In this document: positions 56,729 through 64,000 of the stretch, piece by piece
How positions within the stretch are numbered: the stretch's first letter is position 1
Layout: every line of letters begins with the position of its first letter
NCBI GenBank assembly: GCA_003250975.1
Contig: QKIY01000040.1
Span: forward strand, 40,622-104,621
Source: Gammaproteobacteria bacterium
Lineage (GTDB): Bacteria; Pseudomonadota; Gammaproteobacteria; Eutrophobiales; Eutrophobiaceae
DNA length: 64,000 bases
Direction of reading: 5' to 3'
The notes under the pieces: generated by a model
What the model was told of the DNA's origin: nothing
Database searches by the model: none
Seen by the model: the letters and a program-made list of their open reading frames with translations, nothing else
Program-made: the position numbers and the translations under genes

Positions 56729-57784
56729 ATGAAATATATCACTGAAGATCTAAGGATCGAATCGATAAAGGCAGTGACACCACCTGCCGAAGTGTGTGAA
56801 GAAATTCCTATTACAGAAGCAGCAGCCCGGACAACCTATGAAACACGCGAGGCAATTCATAATATCCTTCAGGGCAGGGATAAACGCCTGCTAGTCATAA
56901 CCGGGCCCTGTTCCATCCATGATACCGATGCAGCTATAGATTATGCCAGGCACCTGAAGCCCCTGAAGGAAAAGTTCAATGACGAATTGTTAATTGTCAT
57001 GCGTGTCTATTTTGAGAAACCGAGGACAACAGTGGGCTGGAAAGGGCTAATCAATGACCCTGATTTAAATAACAGTTTTCATATAAATAAGGGACTCCGC
57101 GTGGCTCGAACACTACTGCTGAAGCTGAATGAAATGGGCATGCCGGCAGGAACTGAATATCTCGATCTCATAACACCACAATATGTAGCCGATTTGATCT
57201 CATGGGGCGCAATCGGAGCTCGCACTACAGAGAGCCAAGTACACCGCGAACTTGCCTCAGGTTTATCATGCCCTGTTGGTTTTAAAAATGGAACTGACGG
57301 CAATATCAAGGTCGCTATTGACGCCATTGGCGCAGCTATGCGTCCCCATCATTTTCTTTCTCTGAGAAAGGAAGGTAATTCAGCGATATTTTCAACCAGG
57401 GGTAATCCGGATTGTCATATCATTTTACGGGGTGGCAAAACACCAAACTATGACAGGGAAAGTGTCGAGACAGCAGCAAGTGCGCTGAAGGCCGCGAATT
57501 TACCTGAGCGGATCATGATTGATTTCAGCCATGCCAACAGTAAAAAACAGCCTAAACTCCAGATTGATGTTGCCAGGGATGTATCTCAACAAATAAGCGA
57601 CGGTGATAACCGTATATTTGGCGTAATGATTGAAAGTCATCTGGTAGAAGGCAGACAGGATGTTGAGGGAGGGAGGCAGCTTGTATATGGCCAGAGTATT
57701 ACCGATGCCTGTCTGGGCTGGGAAGATACTGAACAGTTAATCTCTGGACTCGCCGCCGCATCCCGCATAAGACTTAAAAAATAA
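56729..57784 (+). CDS. 3-deoxy-7-phosphoheptulonate synthase (class I)
   Basis: A 351-residue type I alpha DAHP synthase, first enzyme of the shikimate pathway. It has LLVITGPCSIHD, the KPRTTVGWKGLINDPDLN motif, GARTTESQVHRELASGLSCP and the metal-site segment MIDFSHANSKK, then GVMIESHLVEGRQD. AroF, AroG and AroH paralogues cannot be told apart by eye, so I leave the gene symbol blank. Feedback type is likewise open. Confidence 0.95.
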   Translation: MKYITEDLRIESIKAVTPPAEVCEEIPITEAAARTTYETREAIHNILQGRDKRLLVITGPCSIHDTDAAIDYARHLKPLKEKFNDELLIVMRVYFEKPRTTVGWKGLINDPDLNNSFHINKGLRVARTLLLKLNEMGMPAGTEYLDLITPQYVADLISWGAIGARTTESQVHRELASGLSCPVGFKNGTDGNIKVAIDAIGAAMRPHHFLSLRKEGNSAIFSTRGNPDCHIILRGGKTPNYDRESVETAASALKAANLPERIMIDFSHANSKKQPKLQIDVARDVSQQISDGDNRIFGVMIESHLVEGRQDVEGGRQLVYGQSITDACLGWEDTEQLISGLAAASRIRLKK

Positions 57785-57797
57785 ATAAAAAAACCAT

Positions 57798-58616
57798 TTA
57801 TCTTTCTGCAGCTTTTTTGATGGTATTTTTTACTGCAATGGATAATAAATAAAAAACGCCTGCAATAATTATGATGGTTGCGCCGGAAGGCAAGTCAGGT
57901 TCATAGGAAATTATTAGGCCACTAACGGTTATTATTAAACTGAAGATCACGGCCAGTGTCATCATATGCCTGATTGAACTGACAAACTGCGATGCACTGG
58001 CTGCAGGCAGAATCAACAAAGCCAGCACCAGAATAAGTCCAACGACCTGAATTAGCAGAACCACTGTTAAGGCAACCATACAAAGAAGAAGTATGTAGTA
58101 AAATTCTACATTTATACCACGCAGCCGGGCAAATTCCTCATCAAATGATGCTACCAGGAATTGCCGGTAAAGAACGCTCACGAGGACAAACAGGATGATA
58201 TCCAGTAATAACATTAGCATCAGATCTTGTCCTGATACCAATAAAATATTTCCGAACAAGTAACTCATCAAATCAACATTATAACCTGGTGTTCTTGAAA
58301 TAAAGATAATTCCAAGGGCCATACCAACCGACCAGAACATTGCTATAAGAATATCCTCGTTCTGTTTCCACTTAAGGCTTATCCATCCAATTAATATGCT
58401 GGCCACCAGAGCTGCAATAATTGCACCGCTTAAAGGAGCACCACCCAGATAATAAGAAATACCCATACCTGCTAGCACCGAATGGGCAATACCTCCTGCC
58501 AGAAAACCAATACGCCTGACAACAACATAGGTACCCATTATCCCGCACCCTATGCTGGCCATGATGCAAGCAATTAGTGCATATTGAATAAAATTATATG
58601 TAAGGAATTCCGTCAT
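57798..58616 (-). CDS. znuB: Zinc ABC transporter permease ZnuB
   Basis: A 272-residue permease of the ZnuB/MntB (ABC-3) family with about eight membrane helices and the family core GIAHSVLAGMGISYYLGG. It lies last in the operon zur-znuA-znuC-znuB, 10 bases after znuC. The linked Zur-type regulator and Zur box support zinc rather than manganese. It converges with the DAHP synthase gene. Confidence 0.93.
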   Translation of the reverse strand: MTEFLTYNFIQYALIACIMASIGCGIMGTYVVVRRIGFLAGGIAHSVLAGMGISYYLGGAPLSGAIIAALVASILIGWISLKWKQNEDILIAMFWSVGMALGIIFISRTPGYNVDLMSYLFGNILLVSGQDLMLMLLLDIILFVLVSVLYRQFLVASFDEEFARLRGINVEFYYILLLCMVALTVVLLIQVVGLILVLALLILPAASASQFVSSIRHMMTLAVIFSLIITVSGLIISYEPDLPSGATIIIIAGVFYLLSIAVKNTIKKAAER

Positions 58617-58626
58617 ATTTAATTAG

Positions 58627-59352
58627 TCAATGCGCGTGATCTATCATTCTGACATCCACGCCATATAGTTCCTCAATGGTTTTACCACTGATTTCTTCCG
58701 TATTATGACAAACCAGAGTCCTGTTAAGGCAAGCAACCCTATCGACATAACTTGATATAAATCCAACATCATGGGATATAACAAGGATAGTCATTTGTTC
58801 GTTATATTGTTTTAACAGGCCAAAAATGTCTTCTTCGACACGAACATCAATATTTGCCGTAGGTTCGTCGAGGATCAGGATCTCCGGTTGCGTCGTAAGT
58901 GCCCTTGCAATCAGGACACGCTGTAGCTGGCCGCCTGACAGTGTACCCAGTGGCCGCATAGCGATGTCTTCTATTTCAACGGCCTGCATAACCTGCTGAC
59001 AGACTGCCTGATCCCTGACAGAAAAAGGTTTATACCATGGGGCAAGTCCCAGCCTCCCCAGAATTACTGCGTCCCTGACATTAATAGGAAAGTCACGTCT
59101 TGAAAAAGTGGGATACTGCGGCACATATCCGATATGTTTCCTTGCAGCTGTTATCGGCATACCCATGATGCTTACCGATCCTGTATCGGGCTTAAGCAAT
59201 CCGAGTATTAGCTTAATCAAGGTGCTTTTCCCACCTGCATTAGGCCCTATTATTCCCAGAAATTCACCTGCAGAAACAGAGAGATTAATATTTTCCAATA
59301 CCGGTTCCCTGACATAAGCGAAATTAACGTTTTTCACTTCAATTATCCCCAT
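58627..59352 (-). CDS. znuC: Zinc ABC transporter ATP-binding protein ZnuC
   Basis: A 241-residue ABC ATPase with Walker A GPNAGGKST, where the usual GPNGAGKST has its G and A swapped, signature LSGGQLQRVLIARAL, Walker B ILILDEPTANIDV and an H-loop VISHDVGF. It shares one base with the znuA stop. The GPNAGGKST variant is normal in metal-transport ATPases of this branch. Confidence 0.94.
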   Translation of the reverse strand: MGIIEVKNVNFAYVREPVLENINLSVSAGEFLGIIGPNAGGKSTLIKLILGLLKPDTGSVSIMGMPITAARKHIGYVPQYPTFSRRDFPINVRDAVILGRLGLAPWYKPFSVRDQAVCQQVMQAVEIEDIAMRPLGTLSGGQLQRVLIARALTTQPEILILDEPTANIDVRVEEDIFGLLKQYNEQMTILVISHDVGFISSYVDRVACLNRTLVCHNTEEISGKTIEELYGVDVRMIDHAH

Positions 59353-60218
59353 CAGCTGTTGCCCTCCTTGATCAACAGACTTACTTTTTCAAGATTATCA
59401 ATGTAATTTTCCGCAAGCGGATCTATCTCTATTATTCTGGCACCGGTTTCGCGCGCAAGGACTCTGGCAGCTGTAGTGATATATTGTGGTTGAACATAAA
59501 TTGTTTTGATTTCGTGTTTATTGATCAATTGCACTAGATTAGCGAGTTCCCTCGCCCTGATCTCTGAACCATGTCTTTCTACCGGAATTTGCTCAAGACC
59601 ATAGGTTTCGGCAAAATAACCCCACGAAGGGTGAGAAACGATCAACAGTCTGTGTCTTAATCCATCAAGATTTTGCATTATTATCTTGTCAAGTTCTTCC
59701 AGATCTTCGATCAATTTTCTGAAATTATCCTCATAATATCCGGCATTCACTTCATCAATATCTATAAGTGTTTCTTTAATTATTCTGGCTAGGATGCTGA
59801 CATTTCGTGGACTGGTCCATACGTGACTTTCGTAAATATAATCTTCTGCATCTCCATGCATATGTTTATGTCTCGGCCATTTCTGTGATGAGCAACACTG
59901 AATTATCCTGAGTTCCGGATTCAGTTCTGAAATTCTATCCATCCATATATCTTCAAATGGAACACCTACTCTGAAATATAATCTAGATGCATTAATTAAT
60001 GTCATCTGCTTTGGTGTCGGCTCATAGGTTTCCGGGTTCATTCCCTGCTTCAATAGCACCGTTACCTCAACTTTATTTCCTCCTATTCGCTCAACCAGGT
60101 ATTTTTGTGGAGGAATACTCACATGAACTTTGAGTGGTCTCTGGACTGTTGCTGCAGTGGAAGCTGTTTGTCCGAAGATAATAATCAGAATGATGGAATA
60201 CAAAAGGAGAAACCGCAT
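59352..60218 (-). CDS. znuA: Zinc ABC transporter substrate-binding protein ZnuA
   Basis: A 288-residue periplasmic metal-binding protein. A signal peptide (about residues 1-22) is followed by the cluster A-I fold. Candidate ligands are the Glu of NPETYEPTPKQM (many homologues have His here), His in ESHVWTSPRN, His in SHPSWGYFAE, and Asp in EIDPLAEN. A short His-rich loop (WPRHKHMHGDAED) near residue 120 is typical of zinc rather than manganese binders. znuC and znuB follow. Confidence 0.9.
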   Translation of the reverse strand: MRFLLLYSIILIIIFGQTASTAATVQRPLKVHVSIPPQKYLVERIGGNKVEVTVLLKQGMNPETYEPTPKQMTLINASRLYFRVGVPFEDIWMDRISELNPELRIIQCCSSQKWPRHKHMHGDAEDYIYESHVWTSPRNVSILARIIKETLIDIDEVNAGYYEDNFRKLIEDLEELDKIIMQNLDGLRHRLLIVSHPSWGYFAETYGLEQIPVERHGSEIRARELANLVQLINKHEIKTIYVQPQYITTAARVLARETGARIIEIDPLAENYIDNLEKVSLLIKEGNS

Positions 60219-60227
60219 ATGACATCC

Positions 60228-60719
60228 TTATTGATTGCGACAAGCAGCGCAGAGACCCTTGATTTCGATTGTCTCATTCAGAATATGAAATCCGAGTACG
60301 AGGGCTTTCTTGGCCAGCAACTGACGTACCTCCGGATCATCCATTTCAGCCACATCACCACATTTGTCACAGATTAAAAACTGACCTGTGTGTTTTCCCA
60401 CGGGTTCACCACAACCAACGTAAGCATTCAGTGATTGGATCTTATGGATCAATCCTTCAGCCAGCAGGAAATCCAATGACCGGTAGACCGTTGGCGGCGC
60501 CGATCCAATCTGTTCGCGCCTGAGTTGATCGAGTATATCGTAGGCCTTGACAGGCGCATGGCTGCCCCATATCAATTCCAGAACACGACGTCGCAAGGGT
60601 GTAAGACGCACTCCACGAGCTGCACACTTGCGGGCTGCACTCTCCAATGCAACTTCCAGGCAGCGTTGGTGAGGATGGTCATCCGCCTTGAATGGCATTA
60701 TTACTCGACTGTTTGTCAT
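60228..60719 (-). CDS. zur: Zinc uptake regulator Zur (Fur family)
   Basis: A 163-residue Fur-family repressor. The winged-helix DNA-binding domain has LTPLRRRVLELIWGSHAPVKAYDIL and APPTVYRSLDFL; structural zinc cysteines lie in CDKCGD and CAACR. A strong Zur box lies just upstream, and znuA follows after nine bases, so it should repress its own operon when zinc is replete. This makes Zur the best call among Fur, Zur and PerR. Confidence 0.92.
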   Translation of the reverse strand: MTNSRVIMPFKADDHPHQRCLEVALESAARKCAARGVRLTPLRRRVLELIWGSHAPVKAYDILDQLRREQIGSAPPTVYRSLDFLLAEGLIHKIQSLNAYVGCGEPVGKHTGQFLICDKCGDVAEMDDPEVRQLLAKKALVLGFHILNETIEIKGLCAACRNQ

Positions 60720-60757
60720 ACGGGCTGTTCCTGCAATGTGAACTTTATTCGGATTTT

Positions 60758-60780
60758 GTTATGTTATAATATAACATATT
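60758..60780 (-). promoter_or_regulatory. Zur box
   Basis: ATGTTATAATATAACAT at 60761-60777 is a near-perfect palindrome and matches the core of the gammaproteobacterial Zur consensus (GAAATGTTATANTATAACATTTC). It lies about 40 bases before the zur start and sits in the divergent gap toward tusA, so it probably covers the zur-znuACB promoter. Confidence 0.88.
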
Positions 60781-60941
60781 AATATCAGAGACATAATGCT
60801 GCCTTTCCTAATAAGGGGCTTGCTTCTTTGCTGGGTGGGGATAGATGATTGCTGACACCCCTGCCATTTGCCATATTCGGGACGCCTGCCACCCTCTGCT
60901 GCTCTGATTAGAGGCCCGAAAATTGTATACTTAGCAAACGT

Positions 60942-61220
60942 ATGACGCTAAACCAGACCACACCGACAGAAGAAATTACAATTGATCAGACCCTGGATGC
61001 GAAGGGCCTGAACTGTCCCCTGCCAATACTGAAAACCAAGGTTCTGCTAAATATAATGCAACCAGGACAGGTGTTGTATGTGGAGGCTACTGATCCTCAT
61101 TCCGTTGTTGATTTTGAAGCCTATGCAGCACGTACCCACCATGAAATAATCCAGCAAGGGGTAAATGAAGGTGTGTATGAATTTTTTATTAGGCGCGCCG
61201 ATAATCCGGTAAAGATCTAG
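60942..61220 (+). CDS. tusA: TusA family sulfur carrier protein
   Basis: A 92-residue TusA-type protein. After a 15-residue leader the core reads LDAKGLNCPLPILKTKVLLN, with the catalytic cysteine in the CPxPxxK motif. TusA carries persulfide sulfur to tRNA thiolation and, in sulfur oxidisers, to the rhd-tusA-dsrE type cytoplasmic pathway. No dsrE or rhd gene is adjacent, so I call only the family. It is divergent from zur. Confidence 0.88.
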   Translation: MTLNQTTPTEEITIDQTLDAKGLNCPLPILKTKVLLNIMQPGQVLYVEATDPHSVVDFEAYAARTHHEIIQQGVNEGVYEFFIRRADNPVKI

Positions 61221-61388
61221 TACTTAATTGTGTACATTGCATCGATCATAACGCTGGAGATTACAGGCCTTTTACCCATAACAGGGTATTCCCGGCATAG
61301 CCCAATAGAGGTATATATTAGTGCTTTGGTGCTATAGTACTATAATCAATTGTGGAGCATTTGCCCCTATGCAGCTGGAAAGCCTGTC

Positions 61389-62045
61389 ATGCTGAAAAAA
61401 AGAATTTTTATTGTAGACGACGATCTGACAACGGCCTCAGTTATGAAGCTCTATATCTCGGATTTTGGCTACGAGGTGGTAGGGATTGCAAACGATGGCA
61501 AGGAGGCTATTAACCAGGTACGCTCTCTGGCCCCGGACCTGGTATTGATGGATATTAATCTGGGTCAGGGTCTTGATGGTGTTGACACTGCAGACATTAT
61601 CTCCAAAAATTTCAAGATACCTGTCATTTTTGTCACCTCCCATGCGGATGAGGCCACCCTCAGCCGCGCCAAAAGTGTTGAACCCCTTGGCTTTATCAAT
61701 AAACCTCTGCGCGAGACTGACCTGAAGACCACAATTGAATTTGCGATTTCCAAGGCCGGAGCAAATGGTGAATCAGAAGAAGAGAAACCAACAGGTTCGG
61801 TTGAGGATGTGTTAATCGGATTGTATTCATTGACCCCTGCTGAAGCCCGGGTGGCAGCGAAACTTGTCGAGGTTCCTGAGCTGTCCTATGTATCCGACGC
61901 ACTGAACATCAGTCTTTCTACAGCAAAGACTCATCTAAAAAGAATCTACCGGAAAACCAACACTAACAAGCAATCGCTGCTGGTCCACAAGATCGTTACT
62001 GGGCCGGCAGGCGCCTTCATGAATAAAAATCCGTCCAGTAACTGA
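61389..62045 (+). CDS. Response regulator, receiver plus LuxR-type helix-turn-helix
   Basis: A 218-residue protein with a receiver domain (RIFIVDDDLTTAS, phosphoacceptor Asp in VLMDINLG, then VTSHAD and KPLRE) and a C-terminal LuxR-type helix-turn-helix (SLTPAEARVAAKL, then ALNISLSTAKTHLKRIYRKT). ATG 61389 with GGAAAG before it is the better start. No histidine kinase gene lies nearby, so its partner must be elsewhere. Its stop overlaps the next gene's start, TGATG. Confidence 0.88.
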   Translation: MLKKRIFIVDDDLTTASVMKLYISDFGYEVVGIANDGKEAINQVRSLAPDLVLMDINLGQGLDGVDTADIISKNFKIPVIFVTSHADEATLSRAKSVEPLGFINKPLRETDLKTTIEFAISKAGANGESEEEKPTGSVEDVLIGLYSLTPAEARVAAKLVEVPELSYVSDALNISLSTAKTHLKRIYRKTNTNKQSLLVHKIVTGPAGAFMNKNPSSN

Positions 62046-62419
62046 TGCAGCGGATAAATATCGGTATTGGATCGGTAACACTGGAAGCCGAATTGCTTGA
62101 TACGCCCACGGCCAAGGCTATACAAAAAAAGATCCCATTCAGCTCAAGTGCCCAAACCTGGGGAATGGAAGTGTATTTTTCCGCCCCCATAAATGCTCCA
62201 CTAGAATCTGATGCGCGGGACGTTATCGAGGCTGGAGAAATCGCCTTCTGGACCGAAGGACAATGTATTGCCATAGGATACGGTAAGACACCGGTCTCAA
62301 TTGGTAACGAGATCCGGCTCGCCGCCAGAACCAACATCTGGGCCCGGTCCCTGACCGATGTTACATCGCTTGCAGAGGTCTCTGCCGGCGACGCAGTAAC
62401 AGTCACTGCCACTGAGTAA
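62045..62419 (+). CDS. Cyclophilin-like fold protein (TM1367 type)
   Basis: A 124-residue protein of the cyclophilin-like (TM1367/DUF369) family, with the GEIAFWTEGQCIAIGYGKTPVSI core and GMEVYFSAPI. Despite the fold the catalytic residues of true cyclophilins are not visible, so proline isomerase activity is not claimed. It overlaps the response regulator gene by one base, which implies coupled translation. The role is unknown. Confidence 0.8.
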   Translation: MQRINIGIGSVTLEAELLDTPTAKAIQKKIPFSSSAQTWGMEVYFSAPINAPLESDARDVIEAGEIAFWTEGQCIAIGYGKTPVSIGNEIRLAARTNIWARSLTDVTSLAEVSAGDAVTVTATE

Positions 62420-62420
62420 G

Positions 62421-62846
62421 CTACTCCGCGGTTGCCTCAATCAGCTCGAAATCATGGGTGATATTTGCCATGGCACCCAGCATGATTGAGGCAGAACAAT
62501 ATTTCTCAGCCGAGAGCCGGATCGCCCGTTCGACGTTATTTTCCTTGATCTGCTCACCCTCAATCACAAAATGCAGGTGAATATCTGTAAAGATCTTAGG
62601 ATGTTCATCCGCCCGCCTGGCAGAGATCCTGACCGTACAACCAGTCATTTTTTCCCTCGATTTTTTTAATATAGAAACAACATCATAGCTGCTGCAGGCA
62701 GCCATACTTAACAACAACATCTCCATTGGACGGGTCCCTAGATTACGCCCTCCTCCCTCGGGCGGCCCATCAAATACCACACTATGCCCGCCCGAGCTTG
62801 TTCCGATAAATGCGGACCCGCCGGCCCATTTCAAGGTTGTTTCCAT
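62421..62846 (-). CDS. OsmC family protein
   Basis: A 141-residue OsmC/YhfA family protein with [24 protein letters not shown], where the first conserved cysteine lies, and [18 protein letters not shown] with the second; both are the peroxidatic-type Cys pair of the family. ATG 62846 with GGAG before it fits. It diverges from crp, as yhfA does in E. coli. The stop lies close to that of the converging cyclophilin-like gene. Confidence 0.9.
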   Translation of the reverse strand: METTLKWAGGSAFIGTSSGGHSVVFDGPPEGGGRNLGTRPMEMLLLSMAACSSYDVVSILKKSREKMTGCTVRISARRADEHPKIFTDIHLHFVIEGEQIKENNVERAIRLSAEKYCSASIMLGAMANITHDFELIEATAE

Positions 62847-62961
62847 ACGAATCTCCAACTGGTTGAATATTGGGAAAAAGAGTAATATGTGCCAATATAT
62901 ATATAATTTAATGAGTAACCTGACTGGGGGAAAACCAGAGGTAACTGGGGGGCACATCGAT

Positions 62962-63597
62962 ATGGCCGAAGTGGCTTTTCGTGATCAAAATACATTAATT
63001 TCACGCTTTCTGGAACACTGTCACCAGAGAGAGTATCCCACCAAAAGCATCATCATCAAGGCAGGCGACCCCAGCCTTGACTTGTTCTATATCATCAAAG
63101 GGTCCGTTTCTGTCCAGGTAGAAGACAGCCGGGGCCGTGAAATCGTCCTGGCCTATCTGAATCCGGGGGATTTTTTTGGTGAATTGGGCCTGTTTGAAGA
63201 GGGGCAAAAGCGCTCGGCTTATGTCCGGGCCAAGAGCAAGTGCGAAATTGCCAAAATAAGCTATGAACGGCTGAAATCACTGCAATCTCTCTTCCCCGAT
63301 ATTCTGTTTTCAATTGCCTCTCAAATGGCCATCAGGCTGCGCAAGACCAGTTCCAAGGTACGCGATTTGGCCTTCACGGATGTCCAGGGCCGGGTTGCCC
63401 GAACACTTCTTGAACTTTGCAAGGAACCCGATGCCATGACACACCCCGACGGCATGCAAATCAAGATCACCCGCCAGGAATTAGGCCGCATAGTGGGATG
63501 TTCCAGGGAGATGGTGGGCCGGGTACTCAAGAGCCTGGAAGAGGAACACCTGATATCCGTGTCCGGCAAGACCATTGTGGTCTTTGGCACCCGCTAA
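62962..63597 (+). CDS. crp: cAMP receptor protein (Crp/Vfr)
   Basis: A 211-residue Crp. The cAMP pocket reads [22 protein letters not shown] with E74, R84 and S85, and the recognition helix is [15 protein letters not shown], with the Arg, Glu and Arg that read the TGTGA half-site in E. coli. The C-terminal tail [11 protein letters not shown] matches E. coli closely. An ATG at 62863 would add 33 residues of no family similarity; ATG 62962 gives the normal length. It is likely a global carbon and virulence-type regulator. Confidence 0.93.
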   Translation: MAEVAFRDQNTLISRFLEHCHQREYPTKSIIIKAGDPSLDLFYIIKGSVSVQVEDSRGREIVLAYLNPGDFFGELGLFEEGQKRSAYVRAKSKCEIAKISYERLKSLQSLFPDILFSIASQMAIRLRKTSSKVRDLAFTDVQGRVARTLLELCKEPDAMTHPDGMQIKITRQELGRIVGCSREMVGRVLKSLEEEHLISVSGKTIVVFGTR

Positions 63598-63635
63598 GCT
63601 TGCACTTAACTGGATATTCGGGTCGGGCCCCAATC

Positions 63636-63664
63636 TTGACAAACAGGGTCCCAATTTGGAAAAT
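63636..63664 (+). promoter_or_regulatory. Candidate promoter for tRNA-Met
   Basis: TTGACA at 63636-63641, a 17-base spacer and GAAAAT at 63659-63664 are followed by a GC-rich CCCGC discriminator, the pattern of stringently controlled stable RNA promoters. Transcription would start about 15-18 bases before the tRNA. Confidence 0.6.
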
Positions 63665-63688
63665 CCCGCTTCCTGTATTTTCAGCCAT

Positions 63689-63765
63689 GGCTATGTAGCT
63701 CAGTTGGTTAGAGCACAGCACTCATAACGCTGGGGTCGGTGGTTCAAGTCCACCCATAGCCACCA
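63689..63765 (+). tRNA. tRNA-Met (CAU), elongator type
   Basis: A 77-nt tRNA with encoded CCA. The acceptor stem is GGCTATG/CATAGCC, the D arm GCTC/GAGC and the T arm GGTGG/CCACC. Pairs 4-69 and 5-68 are T-A and A-T, as in E. coli elongator tRNA-Met and unlike tRNA-Ile2. In the anticodon stem CAGCA/CGCTG the pair next to the loop (31-39) is A with C, a mismatch. The initiator features (three G-C pairs above the loop, unpaired base 1) are absent. Confidence 0.88.
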
Positions 63766-63841
63766 AACATTACAAACACTTATCCTACTTCCTTCACTAT
63801 TAATTACAGAAAATTGTCCTTTTAGAAGGCACCAACTTTTC

Positions 63842-64000
63842 TCAAGAATCTGTAATATATATCTGGCCCATCTGGTATTCTCTAAGGTTCATGAGGACAT
63901 CACCCTTTTTTATATGAACACCAGCGATTATCCTGTCTTGTGAATATTTACGGACTACCCAATATATATCCTGCATAGCCTCCTTATCACTTACTAACAT
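63842..64000 (-). CDS. Possible partial reading frame at the right edge
   Basis: The minus strand is open from the window end to a stop at 63842. The 52 codons read MLVSDKEAMQDIYWVVRKYS and on through IIAGVHIKKGDVLMNLREYQ to ITDS. An AGGAGG lies two bases before an internal ATG at about codon 9, so the true start may be inside, or the gene may continue beyond 64000. No family is recognised. Treat as tentative. Confidence 0.4.
   Translation of the reverse strand: MLVSDKEAMQDIYWVVRKYSQDRIIAGVHIKKGDVLMNLREYQMGQIYITDS

Noticed and set aside
57785-57840. Terminator between the DAHP synthase and znuB genes
   Set aside because: The ACCAT/ATGGT inverted repeat has a loop of over 20 bases, too weak to call.
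62863-62961. Longer N-terminus for Crp
   Set aside because: The extra 33 residues have no match to Crp, and ATG 62962 gives the standard length.

Overview
This 64 kb window is chromosomal DNA of a gammaproteobacterium. It is gene-dense, has moderate G+C, and contains no rRNA operon, insertion sequence, prophage or CRISPR array that I can recognise. Several blocks keep the gene order known from Escherichia coli: rhlB beside divergent trxA-rho; tesA divergent from ybbA-ybbP; cca, uppP, folB, plsY, tsaD, rpsU, yqeY, dnaG, rpoD and a tRNA-Ile(CAU); and osmC divergent from crp. A stand-alone ATP sulfurylase (sat), a TusA-type sulfur carrier and a TauE-type anion exporter fit a sulfur-oxidising lineage, but this is inference and I do not assign a genus.

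Layout. 1-4.4 kb: a GldA/GldF/GldG-like ABC system ending in a DUF4340 protein. 4.4-8.7 kb: glyQ-glyS-gmhB-plsC. 8.8-10.7 kb: two YbjQ proteins, a small membrane protein and an M48 protease. 10.7-13.5 kb (minus): folD, an ArsM-like arsenite methyltransferase and a fatty acid hydroxylase. 13.6-16.3 kb: hemB, a decayed DUF3465 gene, a DUF2007 protein, gloA and a DM13 protein. 16.3-21.3 kb (minus): a nitrogen control block, glnA, a DUF4124 protein and ntrB-ntrC, with NtrC-like operators before glnA and ntrB. 21.4-28.8 kb: lysA-lptM, an esterase, rhlB, trxA, rho, an unknown gene and sat. 29-35.9 kb: small proteins, a Nudix hydrolase, tesA, ybbA-ybbP, an unusual decapeptide-repeat protein, a cupin and hemH. 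36-38.4 kb (minus): an apparent operon of TauE, a cereblon-type CULT domain protein, DUF1499, YjbQ and a frameshifted DUF427 gene. 38.6-53.6 kb: slt, an NDUFA9-like protein, then the cca to rpoD block with folate genes inserted. 53.7-56.7 kb: unknown genes, including a protein built of ten 14-residue repeats and a secreted His-rich protein. 56.7-64 kb: a DAHP synthase, a zur-znuACB zinc operon with a clear Zur box, tusA, a response regulator, osmC/crp and tRNA-Met.

Most of the window is housekeeping: translation, replication and transcription initiation, folate, haem, nitrogen and zinc homeostasis, and the envelope. The parts most worth a second look are the CULT protein (its ligand cage residues are spaced as in human cereblon), the two gene remnants (DUF427 and DUF3465), the tandem TGAC-N7-GTCA dyads in a 360-base non-coding gap, the two regular-repeat proteins, and the ArsM-like enzyme with its cysteine-rich tail. 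All calls come from reading the sequence by eye; family names are from memory and no search was run.
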